DNA of 64,000 nt from DATLSM01 sp049585815. GTDB lineage: Bacteria > Actinomycetota > Thermoleophilia > Solirubrobacterales > 70-9. This document shows positions 52,198 through 60,709 of the stretch, in pieces; position 1 is the first letter of the stretch, and each line of letters opens with the position of its first letter. A model generated the notes under the pieces. It was given only the letters and a program-made list of their open reading frames with translations, was not told where the DNA came from and ran no database searches. The DNA lies in contig JBAVAR010000144.1 of assembly GCA_049585815.1 (NCBI GenBank), positions 1-64,000 on the forward strand, read 5' to 3'. The position numbers and the translations under genes are program-made.

Positions 52198-52707
52198 CTA
52201 TTTCAGGTAAGCCTCGATCCACGCGCTGAAAGGCCCGATGAAGTCCTGGGCGGCTGGAAGGACCAGCTTGACTGCTTCGTGAAGTCGACCGGATTTCACC
52301 GCCACATAGTCGTGCTCGATCGCCGCCCTGGCTTTCTGGGCTCGCTTGAGGTGATTGCAGAGGGTGGCGCTAATCACCCCCTCTGCCTTCAGTGCGTCGA
52401 AGGCTCGCGCCGCGTCACTCTGGTGGCTCTTGGGGAGTTCTAACTGGGCCAGTTTCGAGCCGTACTCGGCGAGCTCGACCACGTAGTTCTGTACCCGGCT
52501 GAAGGCCCGTTCCACCGCCTGCACCTTGTTGTAGGCCTTGATCCCCGACTTCCGCTCGAAGGCCGGTTTGAACTCGGCCAGCTCGAAGTCCTGCCCGAAC
52601 TCCTCCATTGCGCTCTGCAGGGCCAAGAGCTGGAGCGGTAAGTCCTCGAGGCGCGCGATAACTTCGTTACGCAGCAGCGTCGGTGTCTTTCTCTTGGCCT
52701 CCATCAT
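52198..52707 (-). CDS. hepT: HepT-like HEPN toxin
   Basis: 169 residues, all helical. The HEPN RNase motif R-x4-H-x-Y is present: Arg127, His132, Tyr134 in KARAAIEHDYVAV. Start overlaps the MntA stop by four bases. In HepT/MntA (type VII) systems the toxin is an RNase silenced when MntA adds AMP to the motif's Tyr. Slightly longer than the common about 135-145 residues. Lies just outside the tRNA-Trp repeat. Confidence 0.8.
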   Translation of the reverse strand: MMEAKRKTPTLLRNEVIARLEDLPLQLLALQSAMEEFGQDFELAEFKPAFERKSGIKAYNKVQAVERAFSRVQNYVVELAEYGSKLAQLELPKSHQSDAARAFDALKAEGVISATLCNHLKRAQKARAAIEHDYVAVKSGRLHEAVKLVLPAAQDFIGPFSAWIEAYLK

Positions 52708-53258
52708 CTCTCGGCGAGCAGCCGATCGATTCCTGCCAGGGCACGGCGACCACGTCCGCGCTCATACCGACGGGCGCGGCGCGCCACCTTCTCCATTTCC
52801 AAGCGCAGCTTGGCCCAGCGATCCTCGCGATCGACGATCACCCGGCCCTCCTGCAGCGCTTCGGCGAAAAGGAGCGGACTGGCTTCGGCGTCTGCGACCG
52901 TGAGCACATCCACCTCGTGCTCCAGAAGTCCTTCGAGCTTCAGCTCTAGATCGATGACTCGGACCAACGAGGGGTCCCGCATCTCGACCAGAAGATCTAC
53001 GTCGCTGCCCTGAGTGTCCTCACCTCGCGCACTCGAGCCAAAGAGAAGAGCGAAGCGAACGTTGTGCTCGGTGCGAAGCGCCGCCCGCAGCCTTGCCAGC
53101 AGCGCCCATCGACGTAGGACGTAGTCTTTCTCGAGCGCGGAGAGCTTGATGCGCCGAGGCGAGGAGCGCTCTCCATGCAGGGTCCCTTCGACGACGGCCC
53201 GACGCAGCGTCCGCTCACTTGCGCCGATCTGGTTGGCCAGTAGCTCCAACTCGGTCAT
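52704..53258 (-). CDS. mntA: MntA-like nucleotidyltransferase antitoxin with HTH
   Basis: 184 residues. An N-terminal helix-turn-helix-like segment (LLANQIGASERTLRRAVVEG) precedes the minimal nucleotidyltransferase domain: LFGSSARGEDTQGSDVDLLV, with metal-binding Asp86 and Asp88, and VDVLTVADAEASPLL. The antitoxin AMPylates HepT. The extra N-terminal HTH suggests it also regulates its own promoter directly (inference). ATG 53258 is preceded at about 7 bases by TATAAT, so the message may be leaderless. Confidence 0.85.
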   Translation of the reverse strand: MTELELLANQIGASERTLRRAVVEGTLHGERSSPRRIKLSALEKDYVLRRWALLARLRAALRTEHNVRFALLFGSSARGEDTQGSDVDLLVEMRDPSLVRVIDLELKLEGLLEHEVDVLTVADAEASPLLFAEALQEGRVIVDREDRWAKLRLEMEKVARRARRYERGRGRRALAGIDRLLAER

Positions 53259-53308
53259 GTGTCCATTATAAATGGTTCACGAGTCCGATCTATAGTATTC
53301 ATGTGTCC
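53255..53308 (-). promoter_or_regulatory. mntA-hepT promoter with flanking 10-bp direct repeats
   Basis: On the minus strand TATAAT (53265-53270) stands 6 bases before the A of ATG 53258, which would place the transcription start at or beside the start codon. The word TCATGTGTCC occurs at 53255-53264, overlapping the start codon, and again at 53299-53308, bracketing the promoter. The repeats could bind the HTH of MntA. No good -35 hexamer seen. Confidence 0.5.
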
Positions 53309-53653
53309 GATCAGGATAAAGCCGGTCCTTTGTCGAGGAGGAAGAGGTTCTCTTCGCCCGATTCTGGAGCCTTGTGCCCTGAACGTACCCAGACCCGAGC
53401 CAGGACTGCCCGGTGCGATACCCGCCGAAGGGGCAACGTTTGCCTGCGCGCCCAGAATGCCCTGGAGGTCCTCCTCTGTCGGACCCCTTCTGTTCGCCGG
53501 ACGCGAGCATCGGTGGGGAGCGGCCGAACGTGAAGGCGCTCACTCTTCCATCATGCAATCTGCGGCAAAACCCTGTTGGCATCTGGCTTCCCTCTCGGTT
53601 AGATAGGTCGATGGGACTTAGCGGGAGCCAACGGTCCCGGTGAGGGCCTAGGT
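53309..53653. other. Divergent intergenic region
   Basis: Between mntA (-) and the trehalose synthase-type gene (+). A GC-rich word at 53386-53410 is loosely similar to the tRNA-Trp repeat (20 of 25 against 51945-51969), too weak to call. No gene supported. Confidence 0.35.
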
Positions 53654-55075
53654 GTGGGCCGCCCCAAGTTCGTGCAAATCCCACCACAGCCCCTTGACCG
53701 CTACCGGCCACTATTAGGGGACGGGTATGAGGAGATCGAGCGGACCGCGGCCCGCGCTCGGCGCCTTTTCGCCGGACGGGCGATATGGCATGTGAGCTCG
53801 ACCATGCGTGGGGGCGGTGTCGCGGAGATGCTCCGCTCGCTGCTGCCCTACGTGCGTGGCGCGGGCATCGACACCCGCTGGGTCGTGCTCCGCGAGGGGG
53901 CGGATTTTTACACCGTCACCAAGCGCCTTCACAACAACCTGCATGGCAATCCGGGCGACGGCGGGGAGCTGGGGGAGGACGCGCGCCGCACCTATGAGGC
54001 TGCCCTTGGCGATACCGGACGGCAGCTGACCGGGCTCTCGCAACCTGGTGACGTCGTCTACCTCCATGACCCTCAGACCGCGGGCCTCGCGCCGGCACTG
54101 CGCGAGTGCGGCCTAAAGGTGATCTGGCGTTGTCACATCGGGGTCGACAATGCAAACGAGTTGGTGCGCCGCGGCTGGGACTTCCTCGGCCCCTACCTCG
54201 AGTCCGCCGATGCCTTCGTTTTCTCCCGCCGCGAGTATCTGTGGGACAACCTCGATCAAACCCGGGTCTGGATCCTTCCACCCTCACTTGATCCGTTTTC
54301 GGCCAAGAACCAGGAGCTCTCCGTGGAGGCGGTTGCCGAGATCCTGGGTGCAATCGGGCTTTGCCCTCGCCAGGCCGTCGGGGCGCCAACCTTCAGGCGT
54401 GCCGATGGGACGCCGGGGCGGGTTGAGCGAGCGGCCGATCTGTTTCAGGTCGGCCCGGTTCCAAAAGACGCCAAGCTGATCGCGCAGGTCTCGCGCTGGG
54501 ATGCCCTGAAGGATCACCTCGGAGTGCTTGAATGCTTCGCCAACCTTGACCTCGGGGATGTCCACCTTGCCCTCGCGGGTCCCGCTCCGGAGGCGGTAGC
54601 AGACGATCCAGAGGCCGATGCCGTGCTCGGTCGCCTCGTTGAGGCCTGGAAGGGTTTGGATCCCGAGGTGCGTCGCCGAGCCCACCTCGTCGTCTTACCG
54701 ATGGGGGACATTGACGAAAACGGGGCGATGGTCAACGCGCTGCAGCGCCGCAGCGACGTACTCATCCAGAAGAGCATCGCCGAGGGCTTTGGGCTGACCG
54801 TCGCCGAGGGGATGTTGAAGCGCCGCCCGGTGATAGCCAGCCGCGTCGGCGGCATCCAGGACCAGATCGTCGACGGCGAGAGCGGGATCCTGATCGACGA
54901 TCCCCGCGACCTTGTGGGATTCGGCCGGGCGATTCGCGAGCTGCTCGAGGATCCCGTTTGCGCCCGGCGCATTGGCGAGGCTGCCCGTCGTCGCGTGATC
55001 GACAGGTTCCTGGCGGTATCGAGGCTGCGCGAATACGTCGACCTGGTGGGCGGCCTGATTGGTCCCCAACTGTAA
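53654..55075 (+). CDS. Trehalose synthase-type glycosyltransferase (TreT-like)
   Basis: 473 residues from GTG 53654. GT4 features: WHVSSTMRGGGVAEMLRSLL (Gly loop), YLHDPQTAGLAPAL, WRCHIGVD with the conserved His, VSRWDALKDHLGVLECF, and the donor-site EGFGLTVAEGMLKRRPVIAS, then GGIQDQIVDGESGILI. This set is that of trehalose glycosyltransferring synthases, which join NDP-glucose and glucose to trehalose. The segment around residues 220-265 looks like an insertion relative to the core. Near the Kdp potassium operon, so a link to osmotic stress is attractive but inferred. Confidence 0.85.
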   Translation: MGRPKFVQIPPQPLDRYRPLLGDGYEEIERTAARARRLFAGRAIWHVSSTMRGGGVAEMLRSLLPYVRGAGIDTRWVVLREGADFYTVTKRLHNNLHGNPGDGGELGEDARRTYEAALGDTGRQLTGLSQPGDVVYLHDPQTAGLAPALRECGLKVIWRCHIGVDNANELVRRGWDFLGPYLESADAFVFSRREYLWDNLDQTRVWILPPSLDPFSAKNQELSVEAVAEILGAIGLCPRQAVGAPTFRRADGTPGRVERAADLFQVGPVPKDAKLIAQVSRWDALKDHLGVLECFANLDLGDVHLALAGPAPEAVADDPEADAVLGRLVEAWKGLDPEVRRRAHLVVLPMGDIDENGAMVNALQRRSDVLIQKSIAEGFGLTVAEGMLKRRPVIASRVGGIQDQIVDGESGILIDDPRDLVGFGRAIRELLEDPVCARRIGEAARRRVIDRFLAVSRLREYVDLVGGLIGPQL

Positions 55076-55525
55076 GCAACGCTAGCACTCAAACCGACAG
55101 ACCAAAGGGAGGCGATGGGTGGTTTCGCGACGGTCGGTCGGGAGGGTCGATGGCGAGGATGTCGCGCGTGCGGTCTCGGGTTTGGGAGTAGCGAGGAGCG
55201 AGCAGTGGAGCTCTCCCGGCGGCCAACCGTGCGATTCACTGTCCCAAGGGCCAGGAAGAAGGCTGCCCATCCGTTGAAGGCGTAGGAGGGTATGAATGCG
55301 CCGAAGTCGGCAGGGACAATACCCGTACCGCACTGTGCATGGGGACGCCAGGCGAGCGCCCAGCAGACCAGGGCAAGTATGAGGACCGGGTCGGGGATGG
55401 AGTGCACACGAGCGCTCCCGAGGCCCCCCAATTTCCTCCCGGGGCTCGAACTTCACAGGATCTTTATGCCGGGGCCCAAGCCCTTCACACACCCTTGACG
55501 CCACCGGGCGCATGATCCATTTGTC
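55076..55525. other. Upstream region of the kdp operon
   Basis: 450 bases before the kdp genes. No known riboswitch class recognised by eye. A minus-strand frame near 55240-55430 gives a hydrophobic stretch (LILALVCWALAWRPH), but it then runs antisense into the preceding gene; not called. Confidence 0.4.
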
Positions 55526-55651
55526 TTGTTCCCGGTTGCAAACATCTTTCCCGGAGGTGGAGGCCCGCTAGCCGACGCCTTCGCGATCGCGATCGCGATC
55601 GCGATCTTCGCCCTCCTTTACTGGGCGATTGACCTGATCGACCGGATATGA
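55526..55651 (+). CDS. Small membrane protein upstream of kdpF
   Basis: Up to 41 residues from TTG 55526, the only in-frame start seen: a Gly/Pro lead (FPGGGGPLADAF), an Ala-Ile alternation (AIAIAIAI) and FALLYWAIDLIDRI. One TM helix. The stop overlaps the kdpF start (ATGA). A strong GGAGG at 55553 sits inside the frame, so the true start could be a nearby non-standard codon. It may be a second KdpF-like stabilising peptide. Confidence 0.5.
   Translation: MFPVANIFPGGGGPLADAFAIAIAIAIFALLYWAIDLIDRI
55583..55606 (+). repeat. Four tandem GCGATC hexamers
   Basis: (GCGATC)x4 encodes the (Ala-Ile)4 of the small membrane protein. Copy-number change by slippage would alter the TM length by two residues per unit without frameshift. 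Confidence 0.8.
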
Positions 55652-55752
55652 CGGTGGCGACCATCACCGGCGCCGACATTTTCGGCCTGATCGTCTCCGC
55701 CCTGGTCTGCATCTACCTGCTCTACGCCCTGCTGCGCGGCGAGAAACTCTAA
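55648..55752 (+). CDS. kdpF: KdpF small subunit
   Basis: 34 residues, MTVATITGADIFGLIVSALV, then CIYLLYALLRGEKL: one TM helix with the Y.L..ALL..E ending typical of KdpF, which stabilises the KdpABC complex in the membrane. The stop abuts the kdpA ATG. Start overlaps the stop of the preceding small frame. Confidence 0.82.
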   Translation: MTVATITGADIFGLIVSALVCIYLLYALLRGEKL

Positions 55753-57510
55753 ATGGCGCAGGGGTGGCTTCAGATCGCGATCTTCGTCGCCGTCGTGATC
55801 GCGCTGACCAAGCCGCTCGGCGCCTACATGGCCCGCGTCTACACCGGCCAGCGCGTCTTCCTCAGCCCCGTTCTCGGCTGGGCTGAGCGCCTCACCTACC
55901 GGGCCCTGCGGGTGGACCCCGACGCCGAACAGGACTGGAAGTCCTACGCCCGCAGCATGATCGTCTTCTCGTTGCTGTTTTGGATCGCCCTCTACCTGAT
56001 TCTCCGCACCCAGGGGATCCAGCCCTTCAACCCCGCCGGTTTTCATTCGGGGCCATGGGACGTCAGCTTCAACACGACCTCCTCCTTCATCACCAACACC
56101 AACTGGCAGTACTACGGCGGCGAAACGACGCTCACCTACTTCGCCCAGATGGCCGGGCTGGCGGTGCAGAACTTCGTCTCCGCCGCGGTTGGGATAGCGG
56201 TGGCGGTGGCGATGATCCGCGGCTTCATTGCCCGCAGCGGCGCCAGCCTGGGCAACTTCTGGCAGGACATGGTCCGTGGCCTCTACTACGTCCTGCTGCC
56301 GCTCGCCTTCGTTGTCACCTTGATCCTCGTCTCCCAGGGGGTCCTGCAGACGCTGGGCCACGCGATCAGCGCGACGACCCTGGCGGGCGCCAATCAGACC
56401 CTGGCCATTGGCCCCGTCGCCTCGCAGGTGGCGATCAAGCAGCTGGGGACAAACGGCGGCGGTTTCTTCAATACCAACTCCGCCTACCCGTTCGAGAACC
56501 CGACCCAGCTTTCCAACTTCGTCGAGCTGCTGGCGATCATCCTGATCCCCGCGGCGCTCACCTACACCTACGGGCGGATGGTCGGCGCTCAGCGTCAGGG
56601 CTGGGCGATCTTCGCCGCGATGCTCGTCATGTGGGTCGCCCTGATCGCGGTGATCTTGCCGGCCGAGCAGCACGGCACCCCTGCCCAGCATCTGGCGGGC
56701 CTTCACACCACCGCCTTCCACGGTTCGACCGGCGGCAACCTGGAGGGCAAGGAGCAGCGCAACGGGATCACCGAGTCAGCGCTCTGGGCGACCACGACCA
56801 CGGTCACCTCCAATGGCTCGGTCAACGCCTCGATGGAGTCGTTCACGGGTCTAGGCAGCGCCGTGCCGATGTCGGGCCTCGCCGCCAGCGAGGTGATCTT
56901 CGGCGGTGTCGGTACGGGCCTTTACTCGATGCTGCTCTTCGTCTTGCTGGCGGTCTTCCTCGGCGGCCTGATGGTTGGTCGCACCCCCGAGTACCTGGGC
57001 AAGAAGATTCAGGCGCGCGAGATCAAGCTGGTCTCCCTCGGCGTCCTCTACACGCCCCTCTCGGTGCTCCTCGCCGCCGGACTCGCCTCGGCGACAAGGC
57101 TCGGAACGCGCTCGATTTTTGCCGGGATCAATCCGCAGGGCTTCTCAGAGACCCTTTACGCCTACCTCTCCCAGGCAAACAACAACGGTTCGGCCTTCGC
57201 CGGCTACACCGGCTTCGAGCAGCCCCACGCACCCGGCAACGTCGGTGCCTACGGGATCACCTTCGCCGACCTGCTCGGCGGGGTGGTGATGCTCACCGCC
57301 CGCTTCATCCCAATCCTGATCGTCCTTGCCGTTGCCGGGTCGCTGGCGAAGAAGAAGGTCTCCCCGGCGGGGCTCGGCACGATGCGCACCGATAACCCGA
57401 CCTTCGTGATCTTGCTGATCGGCGTGGTGATCCTGGTCGGCGCCCTTACCTTCTTCCCCGCCCTGCTGCTCGGGCCGGTCGTCCAGAGCCTGACCACGAG
57501 GTTGTTCTAG
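55753..57510 (+). CDS. kdpA: Potassium-transporting ATPase subunit KdpA
   Basis: 585 residues with about ten TMs. K+ channel-like subunit of the Kdp pump. Selectivity-filter regions SFNTTSSFITNTNWQYYGGE, LGTNGGGFFNTNSAYPFENP, MPMSGL and a fourth near NNNGSAFAGYTGF are intact. Start TTSSFITNTNWQ and TNGGGFF are diagnostic. Adjacent to kdpC with no gap. Confidence 0.95.
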   Translation: MAQGWLQIAIFVAVVIALTKPLGAYMARVYTGQRVFLSPVLGWAERLTYRALRVDPDAEQDWKSYARSMIVFSLLFWIALYLILRTQGIQPFNPAGFHSGPWDVSFNTTSSFITNTNWQYYGGETTLTYFAQMAGLAVQNFVSAAVGIAVAVAMIRGFIARSGASLGNFWQDMVRGLYYVLLPLAFVVTLILVSQGVLQTLGHAISATTLAGANQTLAIGPVASQVAIKQLGTNGGGFFNTNSAYPFENPTQLSNFVELLAIILIPAALTYTYGRMVGAQRQGWAIFAAMLVMWVALIAVILPAEQHGTPAQHLAGLHTTAFHGSTGGNLEGKEQRNGITESALWATTTTVTSNGSVNASMESFTGLGSAVPMSGLAASEVIFGGVGTGLYSMLLFVLLAVFLGGLMVGRTPEYLGKKIQAREIKLVSLGVLYTPLSVLLAAGLASATRLGTRSIFAGINPQGFSETLYAYLSQANNNGSAFAGYTGFEQPHAPGNVGAYGITFADLLGGVVMLTARFIPILIVLAVAGSLAKKKVSPAGLGTMRTDNPTFVILLIGVVILVGALTFFPALLLGPVVQSLTTRLF

Positions 57511-58164
57511 ATGCGCAAGGACCTGCTCAATTCGGTGCTCGCCGTGATCGTGATCACCGTCGTCTTCGGCCTCATCTACCCGTTGGTGATGACGGCGATC
57601 GCCCAGGTCGTATTCCCCGGCCAGGCCAACGGATCGAAGGTGAGCGTCAACGGCAAGGTCATCGGCTCGAGCCTGATCGGCCAATCCTTCTCCCACCCGG
57701 TGATCGGCAAGAACAGTAAGCCGGAGCTGAACGAAGAAGGAGAAGAAGTGCTGGCTCCCGACAAGGGATATTTCCAGCCACGGCCATCCCAGACCGGCTA
57801 CTCCGGCAATGCCAGTTTCTTCAGCAACCTCGGGCCCAACAGCGTCAAAGCGCGCGAAAAGGTGCGCGAATACATCACCGCCTACATCAGGCTGGAGAAA
57901 CCCTTTGACCGCAGCCTGACCAAGGCCCAGATCCCGGTCGATGCGGTGACCGAATCGGCCTCCGGCGTCGACCCGGAAATCTCGCAGGCCAACGCCTGGA
58001 TCCAGGCCCACCGGATCGCTGCGGTCCGCCGCCTTCCCCTGGCGCAGGTCGACAGCCTGATCTCCGCCCACACCAACGGCCGCTTCCTCGGCGTGTTCGG
58101 TGAGCCCGGCGTCAACGTCCTCCAACTCAACATCGCCCTCGATAAGGAAGCACCGCTCAAATGA
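57511..58164 (+). CDS. kdpC: Potassium-transporting ATPase subunit KdpC
   Basis: 217 residues, one TM (VLAVIVITVVFGLIYPLVMT), then GQANGSKVSVNGKVIGSSLI, GQSFSHP, YFQPRPSQTGYSGNASFFSN, and VDAVTESASGVDPEISQANA with the DPHISP-like motif, ending GRFLGVFGEPGVNVLQLN. It helps KdpA-KdpB assembly and ATP use. Encoded before kdpB, not after it as in the usual kdpABC order. ATGA-type overlap with kdpB. Confidence 0.93.
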   Translation: MRKDLLNSVLAVIVITVVFGLIYPLVMTAIAQVVFPGQANGSKVSVNGKVIGSSLIGQSFSHPVIGKNSKPELNEEGEEVLAPDKGYFQPRPSQTGYSGNASFFSNLGPNSVKAREKVREYITAYIRLEKPFDRSLTKAQIPVDAVTESASGVDPEISQANAWIQAHRIAAVRRLPLAQVDSLISAHTNGRFLGVFGEPGVNVLQLNIALDKEAPLK

Positions 58165-60221
58165 CCGAGACCAAGGCCCGCTCCCTCTTTGATCCCGAGA
58201 TCCTGCGCCCGGCGCTGATCGAGTCCTTGCGCAAGCTCGACCCGCGGGTGCAGGTCCGCAACCCGGTGATGTTTGTGGTCGAGATCGGCGCCCTGATCAC
58301 CACCGGCGCCTGGCTGATTCAGGTATTCGGCGGCAGCCCCCTTGGCGGCGGTCACGAGCCGGCCTGGTTTAGCTTCTCGATTTCAATTTGGCTCTGGCTC
58401 ACGGTCGTCTTCGCCAACATGGCGGAGGCGTTGGCGGAGGGACGCGGCCGCGCTCAGGCGGCGAGCCTGCGGGCGATGCGCACCGATACCACGGCGCGCC
58501 TGCGCGACGGAGGCGAGAGACCCGCTGCGGAGCTGGTCCGCGGTGACGTCGTCGTGGTCGTGGCGGGGGAGACGATCCCCGGCGATGGCACGGTGATCGA
58601 GGGCATCGCCTCGGTCGATGAGTCGGCGATCACCGGCGAGTCGGCACCGGTGATCCGCGAGGCCGGCGGGGACAGGTCCGCGGTCACCGGCGGCACCAAG
58701 GTCCTCTCGGACCGGATCGTGGTCGAGATTACCCAGGAGCCGGGCAAATCCTTCCTCGACCGGATGATCGCCCTGGTCGAGGGCGCCGAGCGGCGCAAGA
58801 CGCCGAACGAGATCGCCCTCGGCATCCTGCTCGCCGCCCTCACCCTGATCTTCATCCTCGTCGTCGTTTCGCTTCGCCCCTTCGCTCTGTTCGCCGGTAC
58901 TCAGCTCTCGGAGACGACCTTGATCGCCCTCCTCGTCGCGCTGATTCCGACCACGATCGGAGCGCTGCTCTCGGCGATCGGGATCGCCGGCATGGACCGG
59001 CTCGTGCGCCGCAATGTGCTCGCCCTCTCAGGCCGCGCTGTCGAGGCCTCCGGGGACTGTGACGTGCTCCTTCTCGACAAGACCGGGACGATCACCCTTG
59101 GCAACCGCGAGGCGACCGAGTTCATCCCGATGCCGGGAGTCACCGAGGCCGAGCTGGCCGAGGCGGCGCAGATGTCCTCCCTGGCCGACGAGACCCCCGA
59201 GGGGCGCTCGATCGTCGTCCTCGCCAAAGGATTCGGCATCCGCGAGCACGACTTCGCCGGCCACGAGCCGACCTTTGTCCCCTTCACCGCTCAGACTCGG
59301 ATGAGCGGCGTCGACTTCAACGGCACGCGCCTGCGCAAGGGGGCCGGCGACGCGATCGAGGCCTGGGTCGCCGAAGAGGGCGGCCGTGCTCCGGCACAGC
59401 TCCAGGCCGAGCTCGACCGAATCGGCCGTGAGGGGGGCACCCCGCTCGCCGTCGCACGCAACGAGCGGGTTCTCGGCGTCATCTACCTCAAAGACATCGT
59501 CAAGGAAGGGATGAAAGTCCGCTTCGATCAGCTGCGCGCGATGGGCATCCGCACGATCATGGTCACCGGCGATAACAAACTCACCGCGGCGAAGATCGCC
59601 GAAGAGGCTGGTGTCGATGACTTCCTCGCCGAAGCGACGCCGGAGCGAAAGCTGGAGCTGATCAAGGAGCAGCAATCAGACGGACGGCTGATCGCGATGA
59701 CCGGAGACGGGACCAACGACGCACCGGCCCTGGCCCAGGCCGACGTCGGCGTGGCGATGAACACCGGAACCCAGGCGGCGCGGGAGGCCGGGAACATGGT
59801 CGACCTTGATTCCAACCCCACCAAGCTGATCGAGATCGTCGAGGTCGGTAAGCAGCTGCTGATCACCCGCGGTGCCCTCACCACCTTCTCGATCGCAAAC
59901 GACATCGCCAAGTACTTCGCGATCCTGCCGGCGATGTTCGCGACGACTTGGGCCGTGGCGGGACATCACGGGCCGCTGGACTCCCTCAACGTGATGTCGC
60001 TGGGCACCCCGGAATCGGCGATCCTCTCCGCGGTGATCTTCAACGCGCTGATCATCCCGCTGCTGATCCCGCTCTCCCTGCGTGGCGTCCGCTATCGGCC
60101 GATCGGCGCGACGGGCCTTCTGCGCCGCAACATTCTGATCTATGGCCTCGGCGGCATCATCGCCCCCTTCATCGGGATCAAGCTGATTGACCTCGTTGTC
60201 CACAACCTGCTGGGGGCCTGA
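58161..60221 (+). CDS. kdpB: Potassium-transporting P-type ATPase subunit KdpB
   Basis: 686 residues. Phosphorylation site LLLDKTGTITLGN with Asp306, actuator loop ESAITGESAPV, hinge MTGDGTNDAPALAQ and nucleotide-binding region KGAGDAIE. Seven TMs in the family layout. NTGTQAAREAGNMVDLDSNP is typical of KdpB. Drives ATP-dependent K+ uptake with KdpA and KdpC under potassium limitation. Confidence 0.95.
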   Translation: MTETKARSLFDPEILRPALIESLRKLDPRVQVRNPVMFVVEIGALITTGAWLIQVFGGSPLGGGHEPAWFSFSISIWLWLTVVFANMAEALAEGRGRAQAASLRAMRTDTTARLRDGGERPAAELVRGDVVVVVAGETIPGDGTVIEGIASVDESAITGESAPVIREAGGDRSAVTGGTKVLSDRIVVEITQEPGKSFLDRMIALVEGAERRKTPNEIALGILLAALTLIFILVVVSLRPFALFAGTQLSETTLIALLVALIPTTIGALLSAIGIAGMDRLVRRNVLALSGRAVEASGDCDVLLLDKTGTITLGNREATEFIPMPGVTEAELAEAAQMSSLADETPEGRSIVVLAKGFGIREHDFAGHEPTFVPFTAQTRMSGVDFNGTRLRKGAGDAIEAWVAEEGGRAPAQLQAELDRIGREGGTPLAVARNERVLGVIYLKDIVKEGMKVRFDQLRAMGIRTIMVTGDNKLTAAKIAEEAGVDDFLAEATPERKLELIKEQQSDGRLIAMTGDGTNDAPALAQADVGVAMNTGTQAAREAGNMVDLDSNPTKLIEIVEVGKQLLITRGALTTFSIANDIAKYFAILPAMFATTWAVAGHHGPLDSLNVMSLGTPESAILSAVIFNALIIPLLIPLSLRGVRYRPIGATGLLRRNILIYGLGGIIAPFIGIKLIDLVVHNLLGA

Positions 60222-60229
60222 GGCGGGAG

Positions 60230-60703
60230 ATGGTGGGCGGCGCAGCATTTGCGGGACCGCAGCAGCTGAGGCCCCCCAAGCTCCTCGCCACTCCCCAGCA
60301 GAACCCCCACGAGGGTTCGCTGGCTCTTCGCATTGGAGTCCATCTCCGGCGGACCCGGCTCGACCAGCGCCTGGCGGAGGGAGCGGACCGGGTCAACGAA
60401 ACCCCGCAGCGCAGTTTCTCGAAGGGAGCCGCCTGTCTGGCGATCAGCCGCTCCGAGGTTTCCCGGGCGCGACCGCGGTTGATGCAGATCTGCGAACGGT
60501 TGAGGGCCCCTGACCTGCTCAGCCCGCGCGCTGTGGCGATGTGCAGGCGGCTCTTGACCGATCCAGCCAGCCCGAACTTTTCGGCAGCCTGGAGTGGGGT
60601 TGATAGGAGACCCGACGAGTTGGAGCGCCGCGCTCGAGCCGCCCATCTCGCCTTTGACGATCGAGCCAGCGCTCTCCCTTTGGGCGATCGCCCGGGGCGG
60701 TAG
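60230..60703 (+). CDS. Hypothetical protein between kdpB and kdpD
   Basis: 157 residues from ATG 60230, preceded by GGCGGGAG. A core LALRIGVHLRRTRLDQRLAE, then GADRVNETPQ, and later LLSPRAVAMCRRLLTDPASP matches a recurring, unnamed protein pattern I associate with Solirubrobacterales-type genomes (short helices, Arg-rich, ending LLTDPASP.). No known domain. 8 bases after kdpB and 6 before kdpD-like, so part of the operon. Confidence 0.55.
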   Translation: MVGGAAFAGPQQLRPPKLLATPQQNPHEGSLALRIGVHLRRTRLDQRLAEGADRVNETPQRSFSKGAACLAISRSEVSRARPRLMQICERLRAPDLLSPRAVAMCRRLLTDPASPNFSAAWSGVDRRPDELERRARAAHLAFDDRASALPLGDRPGR

Positions 60704-60709
60704 GGGCCG

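Noticed and set aside
53386..53410. Third possible copy of the tRNA-Trp repeat
   Set aside because: Only 20 of 25 bases match the copy at 51945-51969 and fewer match the tRNA itself. In GC-rich DNA this could be chance.
54514..55431. Minus-strand frame with a hydrophobic start
   Set aside because: The first 60 residues look membrane-like, but the rest is antisense to the trehalose synthase-type gene, and no start signal was seen.
55076..55525. A c-di-AMP riboswitch upstream of the kdp operon
   Set aside because: Looked for because c-di-AMP riboswitches control potassium genes in some bacteria, but no matching conserved core could be recognised by eye. A covariance-model search of 55076-55525 would be decisive.
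55618..58125. Two minus-strand frames of 367 and 326 codons
   Set aside because: Antisense shadows of kdpA and kdpC. Compositional bias only.
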